DNA of 64,000 nucleotides. It comes from Morchella semilibera. Taxonomy: Eukaryota; Ascomycota; Pezizomycetes; Pezizales; Morchellaceae. This document shows, piece after piece, positions 12,676 through 22,803 of this stretch (positions are counted from its first letter, which is position 1; every line of letters starts with the position of its first letter). The notes below the pieces were generated by a model. It was not told the DNA's origin. It ran no database searches and worked only from the letters and a program-made list of their open reading frames with translations. The stretch is taken from NCBI GenBank assembly GCA_009192285.1, contig WBVU01000009.1, positions 1,364,001 through 1,428,000 of the forward strand, given 5' to 3'. The translations under genes were made by a program, and so were the position numbers.

Positions 12676-13817
12676 AAAAAGAAATGTGCAGTAGGCAGTA
12701 CAGGAAGAAGAAAAGTTGGCTGTCGGCGGCGGTGGGCTACTAGGTACTTTCTCTTTGGCTGGGCATGGGAGGAAAAAAAAAAAAAAAAAAAGAAATTAGG
12801 AGAGAAAAGAGTTGGGCGAACGATAAGTGTCCTTCCCCTTGTGTGAGGCAGAAGCAAAAGCAGAAGCAGGCAACTAAGCCGGTAGACCGCCGTAGTCTGT
12901 AATCGTATGCCGTAGACCGTATCTACCCAATGTTGCCTGGCACCAGCCAGCCGTGAACGGCGTTGCTTAGGTGACAGATTATTGGAGTCGCTTGTGAGGC
13001 ACAGGGCGTACCGCAGGATAAACTACTCTAAATCAGATGCAGCAGCAAGCATCCAGCATCATCCAAACACCATACATGAGAGGTACATCTTTCACATCCA
13101 CAATGCTGCACATCCACATCCACCGTCCATCCAGCAGCAGCAGCAGCAGCAGAGGCAAGGCAGGCACAGGCCAGATGGCTAGCGAGAGATGAGATAGGTA
13201 TCAGGTACCCAGTCACCCCCGTTCATTCGCTCAATCTGTTTGCCACGGTTCGTGAGCAACTTCTCAGAACGGTCAGGGAAACAGAATGCGGCCCCATAAA
13301 CAACAGACATATGCATCTTCTGCAGCTCTCTATCTGCATTACGAAAAAAAGATGTTTCCAACGGGCTTGCCTCTCCGTTCTCCGTTCCCAGAAAATCCCA
13401 GCCACAGAAAACTTCGTGAACGTTTCCCTGTTGCGGTAATGCCAGCCTCTCAACCCTTGTCCACACCCAACCCAGCTGCCAAGTTTAATTGAAAATGCCA
13501 AATTGCCAAGTCAATGGTCTGTCCGTCAACGAAAAAAAAAAAAGAAAAGAAAAAAGAAAAGAAAAAAACTCCCCCATGGGCCATGCATGAAGCACACCAA
13601 AAAAGACCTACATGTCGCATCAAACGTCATTGCTTTCAACAATTTGTGTATCAAACCTACCCAGGCCTGCTGCTGCATACGGAATAATATTGCCATAGAT
13701 AGCCCGAAGGTATCAAGAAAGAATGGTCCACACCGACGGTGGGGATAGTATCCTAGGCCCACTTCCTCGTCTGTCCTCCTGTCCGACCCCACCCCTAATG
13801 TTATCTAGACTACATCC

Positions 13818-13890
13818 GAGCAGGTATGTACATATGTACATAGAAGTACAGGATATGTAGCTCTAGAGGAGCACAGCTACATACCTGCTC
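13818..13890. repeat. Inverted repeat able to form a 73-nt hairpin
   Basis: GAGCAGGTATGTA at 13818-13830 is the exact inverted complement of 13878-13890. The interior contains further short palindromes (GTACATATGTAC, CTCTAGAG). It lies in intergenic DNA 460 bp past the ceramidase stop. It may be a small fold-back element, but no second copy was seen. Confidence 0.55.
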
Positions 13891-14352
13891 TATGTACAGC
13901 TTACCACACATTTATCTTCTACTGCTGCTCACGGTCCATATTGCGATACTCTTGCAGAAACTCCTGTTCTTGCACACTTCCGAGTGCCATGGCTTCTTAC
14001 TTACCTATCAATATCTTGCGAAGGATCACCCATTTTTACTCAGGCCGTTATCAATCCAAAACGCGCGCTCAACAATATGCAGAGCACACACATCCACCCA
14101 ATCGCTCCTTATCTCTAGGCCCACGCACCTCTACACCACACACCCACTTAAAACCTACCACATACATGTCTGTCTACCCTTCCACATGTGAAAATCGAAT
14201 GGGTTTCCAAAAAAAATAATAGCACACATACACAACCCCAAATAGATTTGTCTAGGATAGGATCAAAACAATCGGCTTGCTTCCCCGGCCAAAATTATAC
14301 TTATGTACACATATAGACCGGTCCAAATTCGGTATTCCCATGCTCTCTACCC

Positions 14353-17275
14353 TCAAACTACATTAAACACTCCCGAAACGCCTTCAAACGCCGTGATTTC
14401 TCCTCCAAAAAGCGCCTTCGAGTCTCCATAGTACCTAATCCTATATTGCCCAGCCGGTGTACCCGATTCAACCGTCCACGTAATAGTTACTTGACTCTGC
14501 CCAGTCAATTCCTCTGTCCGCTTCCACTCGTAGACCAAGTTCCAGTCAGTATCATCCCTAACCCTAGCCCACGTCCCCGACCCGTTTTTCTCAACCGCCG
14601 CAAATGTCCCTTCCAGTCTCAAGTTATTTCTCGGGTTCGCCCCGACAAAGACGACCTTTACCATGTCGCCGATCTTGTACGGACCTATAACGTCTGTCAG
14701 GACACTCCCGAAGCTCTTTCCTAGTGGCGGGTTATCTTGCACCACGCCAGTGATAAGCGAGATCGAATTATTGGTGTTGATCGGCGGTTTAGTGCCCGTG
14801 GGCATGGGAGTTGACGGAACTTTCGCGGCGAGGTACGGTGTGTAGGTCTTGTATAGAGATATGTACGCATCCAAGCTATTCCATTTAACGCGGTTGAAGC
14901 AGAAATGCCCCCCTCCAAAGTTAGCAACCGGAAGCTCAAGCGCCAAGAAGAACAGATTGAAGAAGTCAACGAAGGATCCTCAAAAAAATCAAAGACATAC
15001 AACCCACACAGTCGGGCGAGTTTTGAATTGAGTTCGTAGGGGGGGTTTCAAAGGCAAAAAAATACAGGTACCGGAAAAAAAAAGAGGATGGTTTTTAAGA
15101 CACGTACGTAAATTGCCCATAAAGTGTGCTGGCACCTTCGTATCTCTGTATGGCATACTCTTCAGGAGTTGCGATGTAGTGCGTGTACGAATTGGCTGGC
15201 CCCCCGATAACCGTCCATCCGGACTCTTTACTAATTATTCCCAGCTTGTCGAGTTCATCAGCTATCGCGGCTTTCCAGCGACGTCCCGCCATTGTCGTGG
15301 CTTCTCCAGGTGCCACGATGATGGTGAGCTGCCCTACGCGGAGCATTTGAATATCGACGATATTTGGTGTCCTAACGGATTCATTGCCTGAGCATTAGCT
15401 TCCGATGTTCTGCATGGAAGCTCAGGTAAGGAAGAATAATAGAATTTTATCATATCTTCTTTCTCCCTTCTCACCAAGATCTTATGTCATTTGATTCTGT
15501 GGTAATCGAAGAGGAAGTACGGTAGACACGATGCGAATCTTAAACTCCCTCCAGGGGCTCTGTACCTACCCATCGAGAAAGAACGCAAAAAAGAAACGGA
15601 CAGTAAAGGGAGCTACGACATACCAAGCATAGGGCTGATCCATTTCACCCACATTCAGCAGAATTGGCTTCGGAGCATGACAATCTTTTTGCTCCTTACT
15701 TGGAGCCTTCAACAAATCCCTAACAAGTAGCCAAAATGGGTTACTAGGCGCGCCTGGATCGTTCTGCGTGAAATCTGCGAAACCCGGCCAATCCGTTGTG
15801 CCAGCTGCGAAGCTGAACCCTAACGCAGCCTTGCATGTTTTCCACATGGATCCGTTCGAGAGCTTAAACTCGTGCCCTGCTCCGAAGTCGACAAACGTGT
15901 GTAGACTGCGCACGATCCCACCATCGCCAGACACGGGTGTCTGCGCTGCGCTAGTATCGCTACTACTACCGTTACCGTTACCGCTACCATTACTACCGCT
16001 GCTGTAGATCTGCTTCGCTCCCAAATACTGTAACTGCCCGATAATGCGGCAAGATTCCGTGTCGGAGATCTGGAACGCTGGGCCACGACCTCGACATTGT
16101 TGAGAGACCCCGTTGCATGTTGAGTCCTCGTATCTACATTCTAGTCCGGTATCCTGGCAGACTGGGCCGAGAGTGTTCGGAGATGTGTCGCCGACGTTAG
16201 CTTGAGAGAATCCAGCCACGAAGCCATTTCCGAGATCCTTTTCGAGTTGAAGAGCGGCATATCCTTTGTTGTCTCCAGCGATAAGTGTATTATTACCATA
16301 GAGAGAGGTCCCATGGACTGGGAACCAATTGAGGAGACTATAATGTTTTTTGGAGTCAGTGATAAAATGTTTGTGTGATAAATCATCATATGGGGCGAAA
16401 TATTCAAGGAACACAGACCCAAGAGGCGTGCCATCTTCTTTCTTAAAAGAAAGAACCGTCATCTCCTTATCTACATCCCCACCCACATCTTCATACTTTG
16501 CTCTCTCCTCTGCTGAGTTTGCCTCATAAGCATAAGGGCTGCGATTGACGTTTGCGTCATTGACTAGTCCCTTAGCAAGAGATAGATAGCCCGGTGTGAG
16601 GGATGTATGAGCCCGCTTAATAGAGAGGACGATACCCTCAACGATAGCGGTGTACGACTGCGAATCAAACCCCTGCGTCGTTATCTGGGGTAGTAGATAA
16701 TTGAGCCATGCACCTAAGTTGATCCGAATAAGCTCTCAGGCACCGTAAAATAAACTTTGACCCCCTCCTGAAAAAATCAATCCCACTTAAGATTCCCAAC
16801 AACCCAACAACAGCCCCAAATTCCAATTCAAAATCCCAGGGTAAAAAATAAAATATCACTCCAGAGTGTCCAAGATGAGATATTGGTACTTACCAGGTCC
16901 AGCATGACTGTGCGTCCCCACCACCGCCACATTCCCCTGTCCATAAACGCCAGGAAAAGCCTTCTCCAGTCCCTTTAAAACGCCATCCCTTATCGCAGTA
17001 TCACCACTCTGCACGTCCACGCTCACATACACAAATCTATCCCCTGGATTATTCACATCTGCAACTATAAATGCTCTAGAATGTATTCGCTGTCGAAGTC
17101 CTGTTCCTTTCTGCGCGAGGTCAGCATACCCCATCATTCCGATCTCAACGACAGGGCCGGTGACGTCGGCACGACCGACGCCGAGAAGGTATTTGTCCCC
17201 CACAGATTCATCTTGGGAAAGGGCCTGAGGGAATAGGAGGCATAGTAGGGGCAAGATGTGATATATGAAGCGCAT
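14353..17275 (-). CDS. Neutral (alkaline) ceramidase, secreted
   Basis: Exons 17275-16894, 16713-15624, 15371-15108 and 14875-14353 join in frame to 752 residues, normal for the family. The enzyme hydrolyses ceramide to sphingosine and fatty acid. A signal peptide (MRFIYHILPLLCLLFPQALSQ up to about residue 21) points to secretion or the endomembrane lumen. Family signatures: GVGRADVTGP at the mature N-terminus, the zinc-site THSHAGPG, GDNKGYA, and NVGDTSPN with the nucleophile Ser at about residue 305. GASTLYGQFTLDAY and a C-terminal beta-sandwich ending GVFNVV close the protein. A Gly/Ser/Asn-rich insertion (SSGSNGSGNGNGSSS) follows the catalytic half. Introns are 180, 252 and 232 bp, longer than in most genes here. 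Splice points are inferred; the family is certain. Confidence 0.95.
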
Positions 17276-18569
17276 CTTAGAGCTGGCTACTGATAACGGC
17301 GATTTTCTTGGGGGTGTGTTTGAGGTTTTAGGTAGTCCTAGCTGGAGCTACTTAAGATAAAGTGTAATTACACGTGCGCAGTTAGAAGGAGGCGTAATAT
17401 TGTAAAGCTCGATATTTGGTGTTACTCGCCCGTAGGTGGAATAAACACAAGGCCTTCCCCAGGCAGATGCTAGTTGAGATCCGGGGGTCCTGGTATTGTC
17501 CAAGCTTCAATTAAACTATGTAAACGTAAATAAACAAAATCACCACGATCTTGGTAGAGCAAAGCCCCACATACCCTCAAAGCTCCCCCCAAACCCCTCT
17601 TTCGGATTACCCCTCCCCACAATATCAATACTAAAAAATCAAGCTAGCTATGCACTTTTCTACTCTAGAGTAGATAATATATTGTCAGTATTGATGAAAG
17701 TCGCAATATCAGATTCTTTAATCTGTAGATACACACATGCAAGAGGAGGTCGTGATGCGTAGTGGGGCTTATTGCCAAGTCTCAGGGATCTTGGTCGATC
17801 ATTGGCCTGGGCGTGACACAAACAACGGAGGGTTGGGCGGAAAAAGAAGGTGGTATTGTCGGTGAGCCGTGGTAAGCGTGTGTTCGGGAGTTGTTTGTAG
17901 AAGTTTTGGGTGTAATCTTGAGGTGTGTTAATCTAGAGCATGTGGTACAGGGCAGTTTCTTATTGTAATGCACCTTATCACTAATACATGTAGCTATAGC
18001 TGCATGTAACCATAACTGTAGCTTTACGAAGTTCATGGGATTACTCCCGTGTATTCCCTTCCCGTAAGTACAACCAATTGGCCAACCTACATGTAGCCGT
18101 AGAATAGCCCGACACCCACACAAGTGGTGCATACACCTGGGGTAGATATACTCTAGCAGCATACATAGTCGCACTCGATATGCCGGAAGTCAGTACCCCG
18201 GATCCATTGCTATCCCGCACGGGGTCCTCTGTTCTTTTCATGCAGCAATTTGCTATATACCCCGGGTGATCTGCTGTCCTGTATGAAATTATTCGAATCT
18301 TGGCAATCCGGAATATCGAGATGTATTGACCATATGCACATCATGTACCTACTAAAGTACTGGTACATGCAGCGGGTATATTAAGTCACTACATGTAGTT
18401 TTAAACCTCCTCTCGGTGTTCGTTCTGCCGTGCCAATTAACTATTCTAATAAAACATGCACATAGTCGTGATTAAAACTCGAAACTGCATTTGGTTATCT
18501 GTAGGTAAACGGTGCCGAGGAAGCAATGAGTTCTCGTCTAGTATCCCGGTGCACTAATCAAGGCAAACA

Positions 18570-18673
18570 CATAGCGTTTCCGGACTCAACTGCTATTGCA
18601 TACACAGAAAAACCCCGCCAAGGGCTACCTTCTTGCATGGCATGCAATAGTGGTCGGGTCCGGAAACGCCATG
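18570..18673. mobile_element. Fold-back (MITE-like) element
   Basis: Arms at 18570-18600 and 18643-18673 are inverted complements with about five mismatches; both outer ends carry the GCGTTTCCGGA core. The loop is about 42 nt and includes a homopurine/C-rich segment. There is no coding capacity. Target-site duplications are not evident. Confidence 0.6.
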
Positions 18674-19644
18674 AATTGACGGGTAGACAATAACACCGAG
18701 GAGATGCGCTACACTGGTTGGGTTGGCTCGTCGATCCGTATTTGTGGTTAAAATCCTCGAAATTATCATTGGCCCTGTTGAGCGCTTACGCCAATATGAA
18801 ACTTACAACTGAGTTTGTCTCGAAAAGGAGTCACTCAGCACTGCATATGTAATAATTCCTTTTCCTTATCAACGTGTGTGTGACGCAATTCAGCATTACC
18901 CTATGGTACAAAACAAGCCTTTGGGTCGCCTTCTAGATGGTCGGAAGGATCCAATAGATGGCTAAATCGCCTCATCTCAAACATACCTAAAGTAAACAAC
19001 GTAGTTACCTACTTACTTACTCCCTCAGGCCCCAGCTGATGAGCATCTCCCATACATTCAATCGGATCACATTTCACAAAAAACAAAATTAGCCAGCTTG
19101 TTTGGAATGAGACCAGGACCAATAGAATTCTACCCACCCGGCGGCCAAGTCTGAACCATATTGCATGTACCTACTGTAGTTGGCATGCTTATAGATATAA
19201 TTATCAGGGCTCTATCTATGTAGCTAGGTTTGCCTTGTGGCTTGCCAAGCACATTATTAAATCCAATTAGACCGAGTTGATATCCATAAGCTATCGATAG
19301 AAGTTAACATTTATTAGACCCTTTGCGCACAAGACCCCAGGGTCTTTTTCTACTTGTGTGATTGGTTGATGGGAGGATAGGCACCGGTACCAATCAGGTC
19401 ACCGGAAAAAGAGACTCTGAGGTCTTTTGCGCAAATAGGGATTTCTGGGCCCGAGAAATCTAAACTCAACGCTTCAGTAATTACTAAATTATCTCTTAGC
19501 TCGATAAACCAAAAGCTAACATGTTTCGCCCCAGCTATAGTTCCAAGCAAAGAATGGGAAATAAATTATATATTCCCACATAGCAGTCACCCTTGCCTTG
19601 GAAGATGATCTTGCGCATTACTCTATAAGTACATGTATGTATGT

Positions 19645-19730
19645 ACTTATCTTAGGGCCCGTTTGGCAACCAGAAAAAACGGAGTTTACAAGATTTTGGA
19701 CTGTTGCCAAACGGGCCCTTAGAGATAAGT
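19645..19730. mobile_element. Small inverted-repeat element with GGGCCCGTTTGGCAAC termini
   Basis: ACTTATCTTAGGGCCCGTTT continues to 19670 and is matched as an inverted complement by 19703-19730. The arm core GGGCCCGTTTGGCAAC is perfect over 16 nt. A terminal motif of the type GGGCCCGTTTGG is known from hAT-like MITEs in other eukaryotes, so a hAT-derived MITE is plausible. The flanks are themselves complementary, so an 8-bp direct duplication cannot be defined. Confidence 0.6.
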
Positions 19731-19805
19731 AGAACGAGAAGATGAGACGTGGTATTTGGGTAGTTGCGAGATTGTACTGGGGGGGGGGGGAAGAACCAGA
19801 AAATG

Positions 19806-19863
19806 CAATAGGGTTATTTGTATGGCAGAGCTCCGCCACTCCATACAAATAATCCCTGTATTG
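19806..19863. repeat. Hairpin-forming inverted repeat
   Basis: CAATAGGGTTATTTGTATGG (19806-19825) pairs with 19841-19863 apart from a short bulge; the 15-nt loop contains the palindrome GAGCTC. It lies directly between the GGGCCC element and the partial copy of the 8488 element. Confidence 0.55.
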
Positions 19864-19870
19864 TCACTTG

Positions 19871-19920
19871 CATGTACTTTGGGTGTAGGGTGAGTGAGAA
19901 GACACCACCCTTCCAAGGTT
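19871..19920. mobile_element. Partial second copy of the 8488 fold-back element
   Basis: The sequence follows the left arm and loop of the 8488-8570 element (TACTTTGGGTGTAGGG, then GACACCAC and CCAAGG) with scattered differences, but the right arm is absent. It is therefore a truncated or decayed member of the same family. Confidence 0.6.
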
Positions 19921-20449
19921 GCGTGAAGCCTGTCTACATGCACATGTATGGTGTATATATGGACGAGTTGTGGTGATCTGTATCACTAATTATAAAGGTC
20001 AGGTATGAACTGTGGCAACGGATTGAGAGAAGTGAGAGTGGAGCTCTCCCTTCTCTATCAACAACCTGCCTACTGTCTTACTTCACGAGTGCTAGGGTTA
20101 CGTGATGAATATCCTTAACTAATGATCCGGCATATATAATATCCAGCCAATCAACTCAAAGCATTCACAGACTGCACAAAACCTTGTTGAGTTCCGTAAA
20201 TTTTGGTTCTTCAGGCATTTACTACAGTAGATCTATTACATAGTAGAAACCACATAGCGAATTTGTGAACTGGCGAGTAATTTATAGGGAAGTTTCCGAT
20301 TTGGTAATACATACCGTGATAGTGGCACGGACAAGGTCGCGAATTTGATAAACTTACCACCGTTACATGTATGTAGCTTTTTTAGTGAGTGCAACGACAA
20401 CTTGGCACCTTTCTCATAAACTGGTAAACCATCGTCAACGTCAAGCAAA

Positions 20450-21259
20450 ATGGCGCCAAAAAAACCCAAAAACCCTCCAGCAAAAGATCCCCCGACAGCT
20501 ACGCCTACTATTTCCTGCCACGCCTTCATCCTCTCCTTCCTGCATCCTTGCTCTCCTTGCAGTCGATCCTCCCAGAGCAAATCGTTACGATCCCAAACTT
20601 CTTCACGTCAACGCTATGCAACACATATCTATCCTTCCTCCAGAAAAACATATCGCTTACGACAACCCCTGGCAAACCAAAGAGGGGTGAAGCAGTACGC
20701 GTCAATGATCGATTCCAAATAATGGACGAAGTGTTTGCAAAAACGCTATGGGAACAGAGCGGACTAAAGGAGATTCTGGAAAGAGAGGAGGACCAAGTGG
20801 GGCTGTGGGCGGAGAAGTGGTGGGGCTAAATCCGAATATCAGGATCTACAGATATACGGAGGGACAATTTTTGATAAACATTGTCTGTATCATAAATATC
20901 GCTCTACTAATCTTTGTTTGTTTCTAACTATCATAGATGACGATTCCAATTTTCTTCCCTCGTTCTCCATACCCAGCGCTTCTGGGTCCACAAAAGCGCC
21001 CTGCGAGACAACATGGACTCTACTAATATACCTCACGGGCCCTGCTGATGGCATAGTTGGTGGGGAGACAGTTTTCTACACTGAAGCTACAAAGAAGCAA
21101 AAGAGTGAGGAAATTGTTGTAGAGCCAGAAAAGGGACTGGCACTATTGCACAAGCACGGGAAGGATTGTATGTTGCATGAGGGTAGGTTGGTAAGCCAGG
21201 ACGGGGGAGTTGGAAAATGGGTTTTGAGGAGTGATTTGGTAGTCAGGAGAGCAAAATAG
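20450..21259 (+). pseudogene. 2-oxoglutarate/Fe(II) oxygenase (prolyl-hydroxylase-like), broken by apparent frameshifts
   Basis: The start ATG at 20450 sits in a good context (CAAAATGG) and gives MAPKKPKNPP. The recognisable enzyme continues in another frame (ILPEQIVTIPNFF to EEDQVGLW), then a third (GGEVVGLNPNIRIYRY), then a fourth segment. Each change needs one missing base: somewhere in about 20455-20490 (A7 or C5 run), at the G3 run 20807-20809, and at the T5 run 20868-20872. An intron at 20883-20936 then joins CAT-T to AT-GAC, rebuilding the HYDDS iron-binding HxD motif. The tail shows TTWTLLIYLTG, GGETVFY, the distal His in CMLHEG and the 2OG-binding Arg in KWVLRSDL. All active-site residues survive, so either this is a recent pseudogene or the assembly has homopolymer errors. 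Confidence 0.75.
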
Positions 21260-21729
21260 TAATAGGGCCCTATCTATTCATTAATTTGTTATCTGAGTCA
21301 AACTAAGACTCCGTTATCACATGGAGTTGGGCCAAATGACAGTGGTTGACGATGAGTTAGCCTCTTAGAATACATGTAGTGATATTATCTTGATAACAAA
21401 ATAGGTGCTTATGTGCTATCCAACGAAGCGAATGGGTGGGGGGGGAAAAAATTGGCCATTTCTACAAGATCTAGTTGTGGCGTTTAAATACAGATTGTGG
21501 CGCTGTACCTACATGTTTATTGCTGAGTCATTCTATCATCAGGCTTGTCTACACCAAGCTTCGTCAGCCCAAGTTCGTCACTTCAACCTCGTCCCCCGGC
21601 CCCAGGAGCATCTCCACCTTCACCTACTCATAGTACGATTTGGACCGCCTCCATCACTCGCTTTCTCTATTTCTGTAGCCATCTACGAACAAACCAGCTC
21701 CAGTGCTTTCAACCTGTTAGTTACTCAAA
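21260..21729. other. Short spacer / Snf7 promoter region
   Basis: This 470-bp stretch separates the oxygenase stop from the Snf7 start. It contains one TACATGTA (21371) and, just before the ATG, a C-rich segment typical of a fungal 5' leader. No exon was seen. Confidence 0.5.
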
Positions 21730-22803
21730 ATGTGGAACATGCTATTTGGTCCCTCAGCGGCAAAGAAGAAGGACATTCCGAAGAAGGCCATTCTCGATGT
21801 CCGGCAACAGCTGGAGATGCTCCAGAAGAAGGAGAAGCATCTCGAACAACAAATAGAAGAGCAGGACAATATCGCGAGGAAAAACGTGCAGACTAACAAG
21901 ACAGGTTTGCGATCCCCCCCCCCCCTCTTTCCTGTGCACCTACCATCATGAGCACATGCCTTAGTGGTCCTTGTGCTTGATGTCTCTGTAAAAATCCGGG
22001 TAATTTCACGTAGATGTCATTTACTACGGCAACTAGGACTACCAAGTTGATGTGTGTTTCGGGAGTGGTCGTTGGGTGTACATATTCTGTGACCTCTGAT
22101 ATATGCTAACGGTGAGATAGCTGCGATGACCGCGCTCAAGCGTAAAAAGATGCACATGAACCATTTGACGTCAACCCAATCACAAATCGCGACCTTGGAA
22201 CAGCAAATGCACGCGGTCGAGACAGCAAACCTGAACGTCGAAACGCTCAAGGTCATGAAGAATGCTAGTAACGCAATGAAGGTCATACACGGTGGTATGA
22301 ATGTGGATAAGGTTGACGAGACAATGTATGTGGAAAAACCCCTTTTTTTGCATTTTTGCATTTTTGGAACGCAGGTCAGGTGGAGATCACGAGTTTAATC
22401 TGTTCCGGTCATATTCTTGATATCATGTTCCTTCCTCCACCCAAGAAGTGGACTAATATAACATATCGTAAATATAGGGAGGAAATCCGAGAACAACAAC
22501 ATATTGCCGACGAGATCAGCAACGCTATCATTAATATTAGTGACCCAACCGAAGACGACGATCTCAAGAACCAACTTGAAGAACTAGAGCAAGAGGTTAT
22601 GGACCGTAAGATGCTTGGCGCTCCATCCGCGCCAATCACATCTACACCAAGTCATGTTGGCCCTGGTAAAGCCCCTACTCGATCCGAGATGATCTTTGAG
22701 AACTAACTTGCGACTAGTCAAAGGGAAGGTGCCAGCCGTGGAAGAAGAGGACGACGAGGAAGAGCTGCGAAAACTACGGGCCGAAATGGCAATCGCATCC
22801 TAA
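21730..22803 (+). CDS. SNF7: ESCRT-III core subunit Snf7/Vps32
   Basis: Exons 21730-21904, 22121-22325, 22478-22665 and 22718-22803 join in frame to 217 residues, close to the family size. Snf7 polymerises on endosomal membranes to drive intralumenal vesicle budding. The N-terminal MWNMLFG corresponds to the membrane-inserting anchor. It is followed by the basic helix 1 (VRQQLEMLQKKEKHLEQQI) and the KKMHMNHL/LEQQMHAVETANLN helical core. EIRE, ISNAI and LEELEQEVMD belong to the acidic regulatory half. The last residues, LRKLRAEMA, match the Vps4-binding MIM1 motif. The C-terminal exon was placed by a 52-bp intron with GTAAAG donor and CTAAC branch site. Read-through instead would end at a stop after ...EMIFEN and lose MIM1. 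Confidence 0.95.

Larger units (their letters stand above)
11962..14352. other. Long 5' region of the Crp1-like gene and intergenic DNA, with simple repeats
   Basis: Between the Crp1-like start codon and the ceramidase stop. On the minus strand 12055-12240 is a polypyrimidine tract (CCT repeats), typical of fungal promoters and 5' leaders. The region also holds AGC runs at 12649-12675 and 13132-13152, A-rich tracts near 12773 and 13530, and a hairpin at 13818-13890. No protein-coding exon is supported. Confidence 0.5.
17276..20449. other. Divergent intergenic region rich in fold-back elements
   Basis: About 3.2 kb between the ceramidase start (-) and the oxygenase start (+). It holds at least four hairpin-forming elements (18570-18673, 19645-19730, 19806-19863 and the one-armed copy at 19871-19920) and five TACATGTA palindromes. 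No coding exon or RNA gene was recognised. It looks like a landing zone for small non-autonomous elements. Confidence 0.55.
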
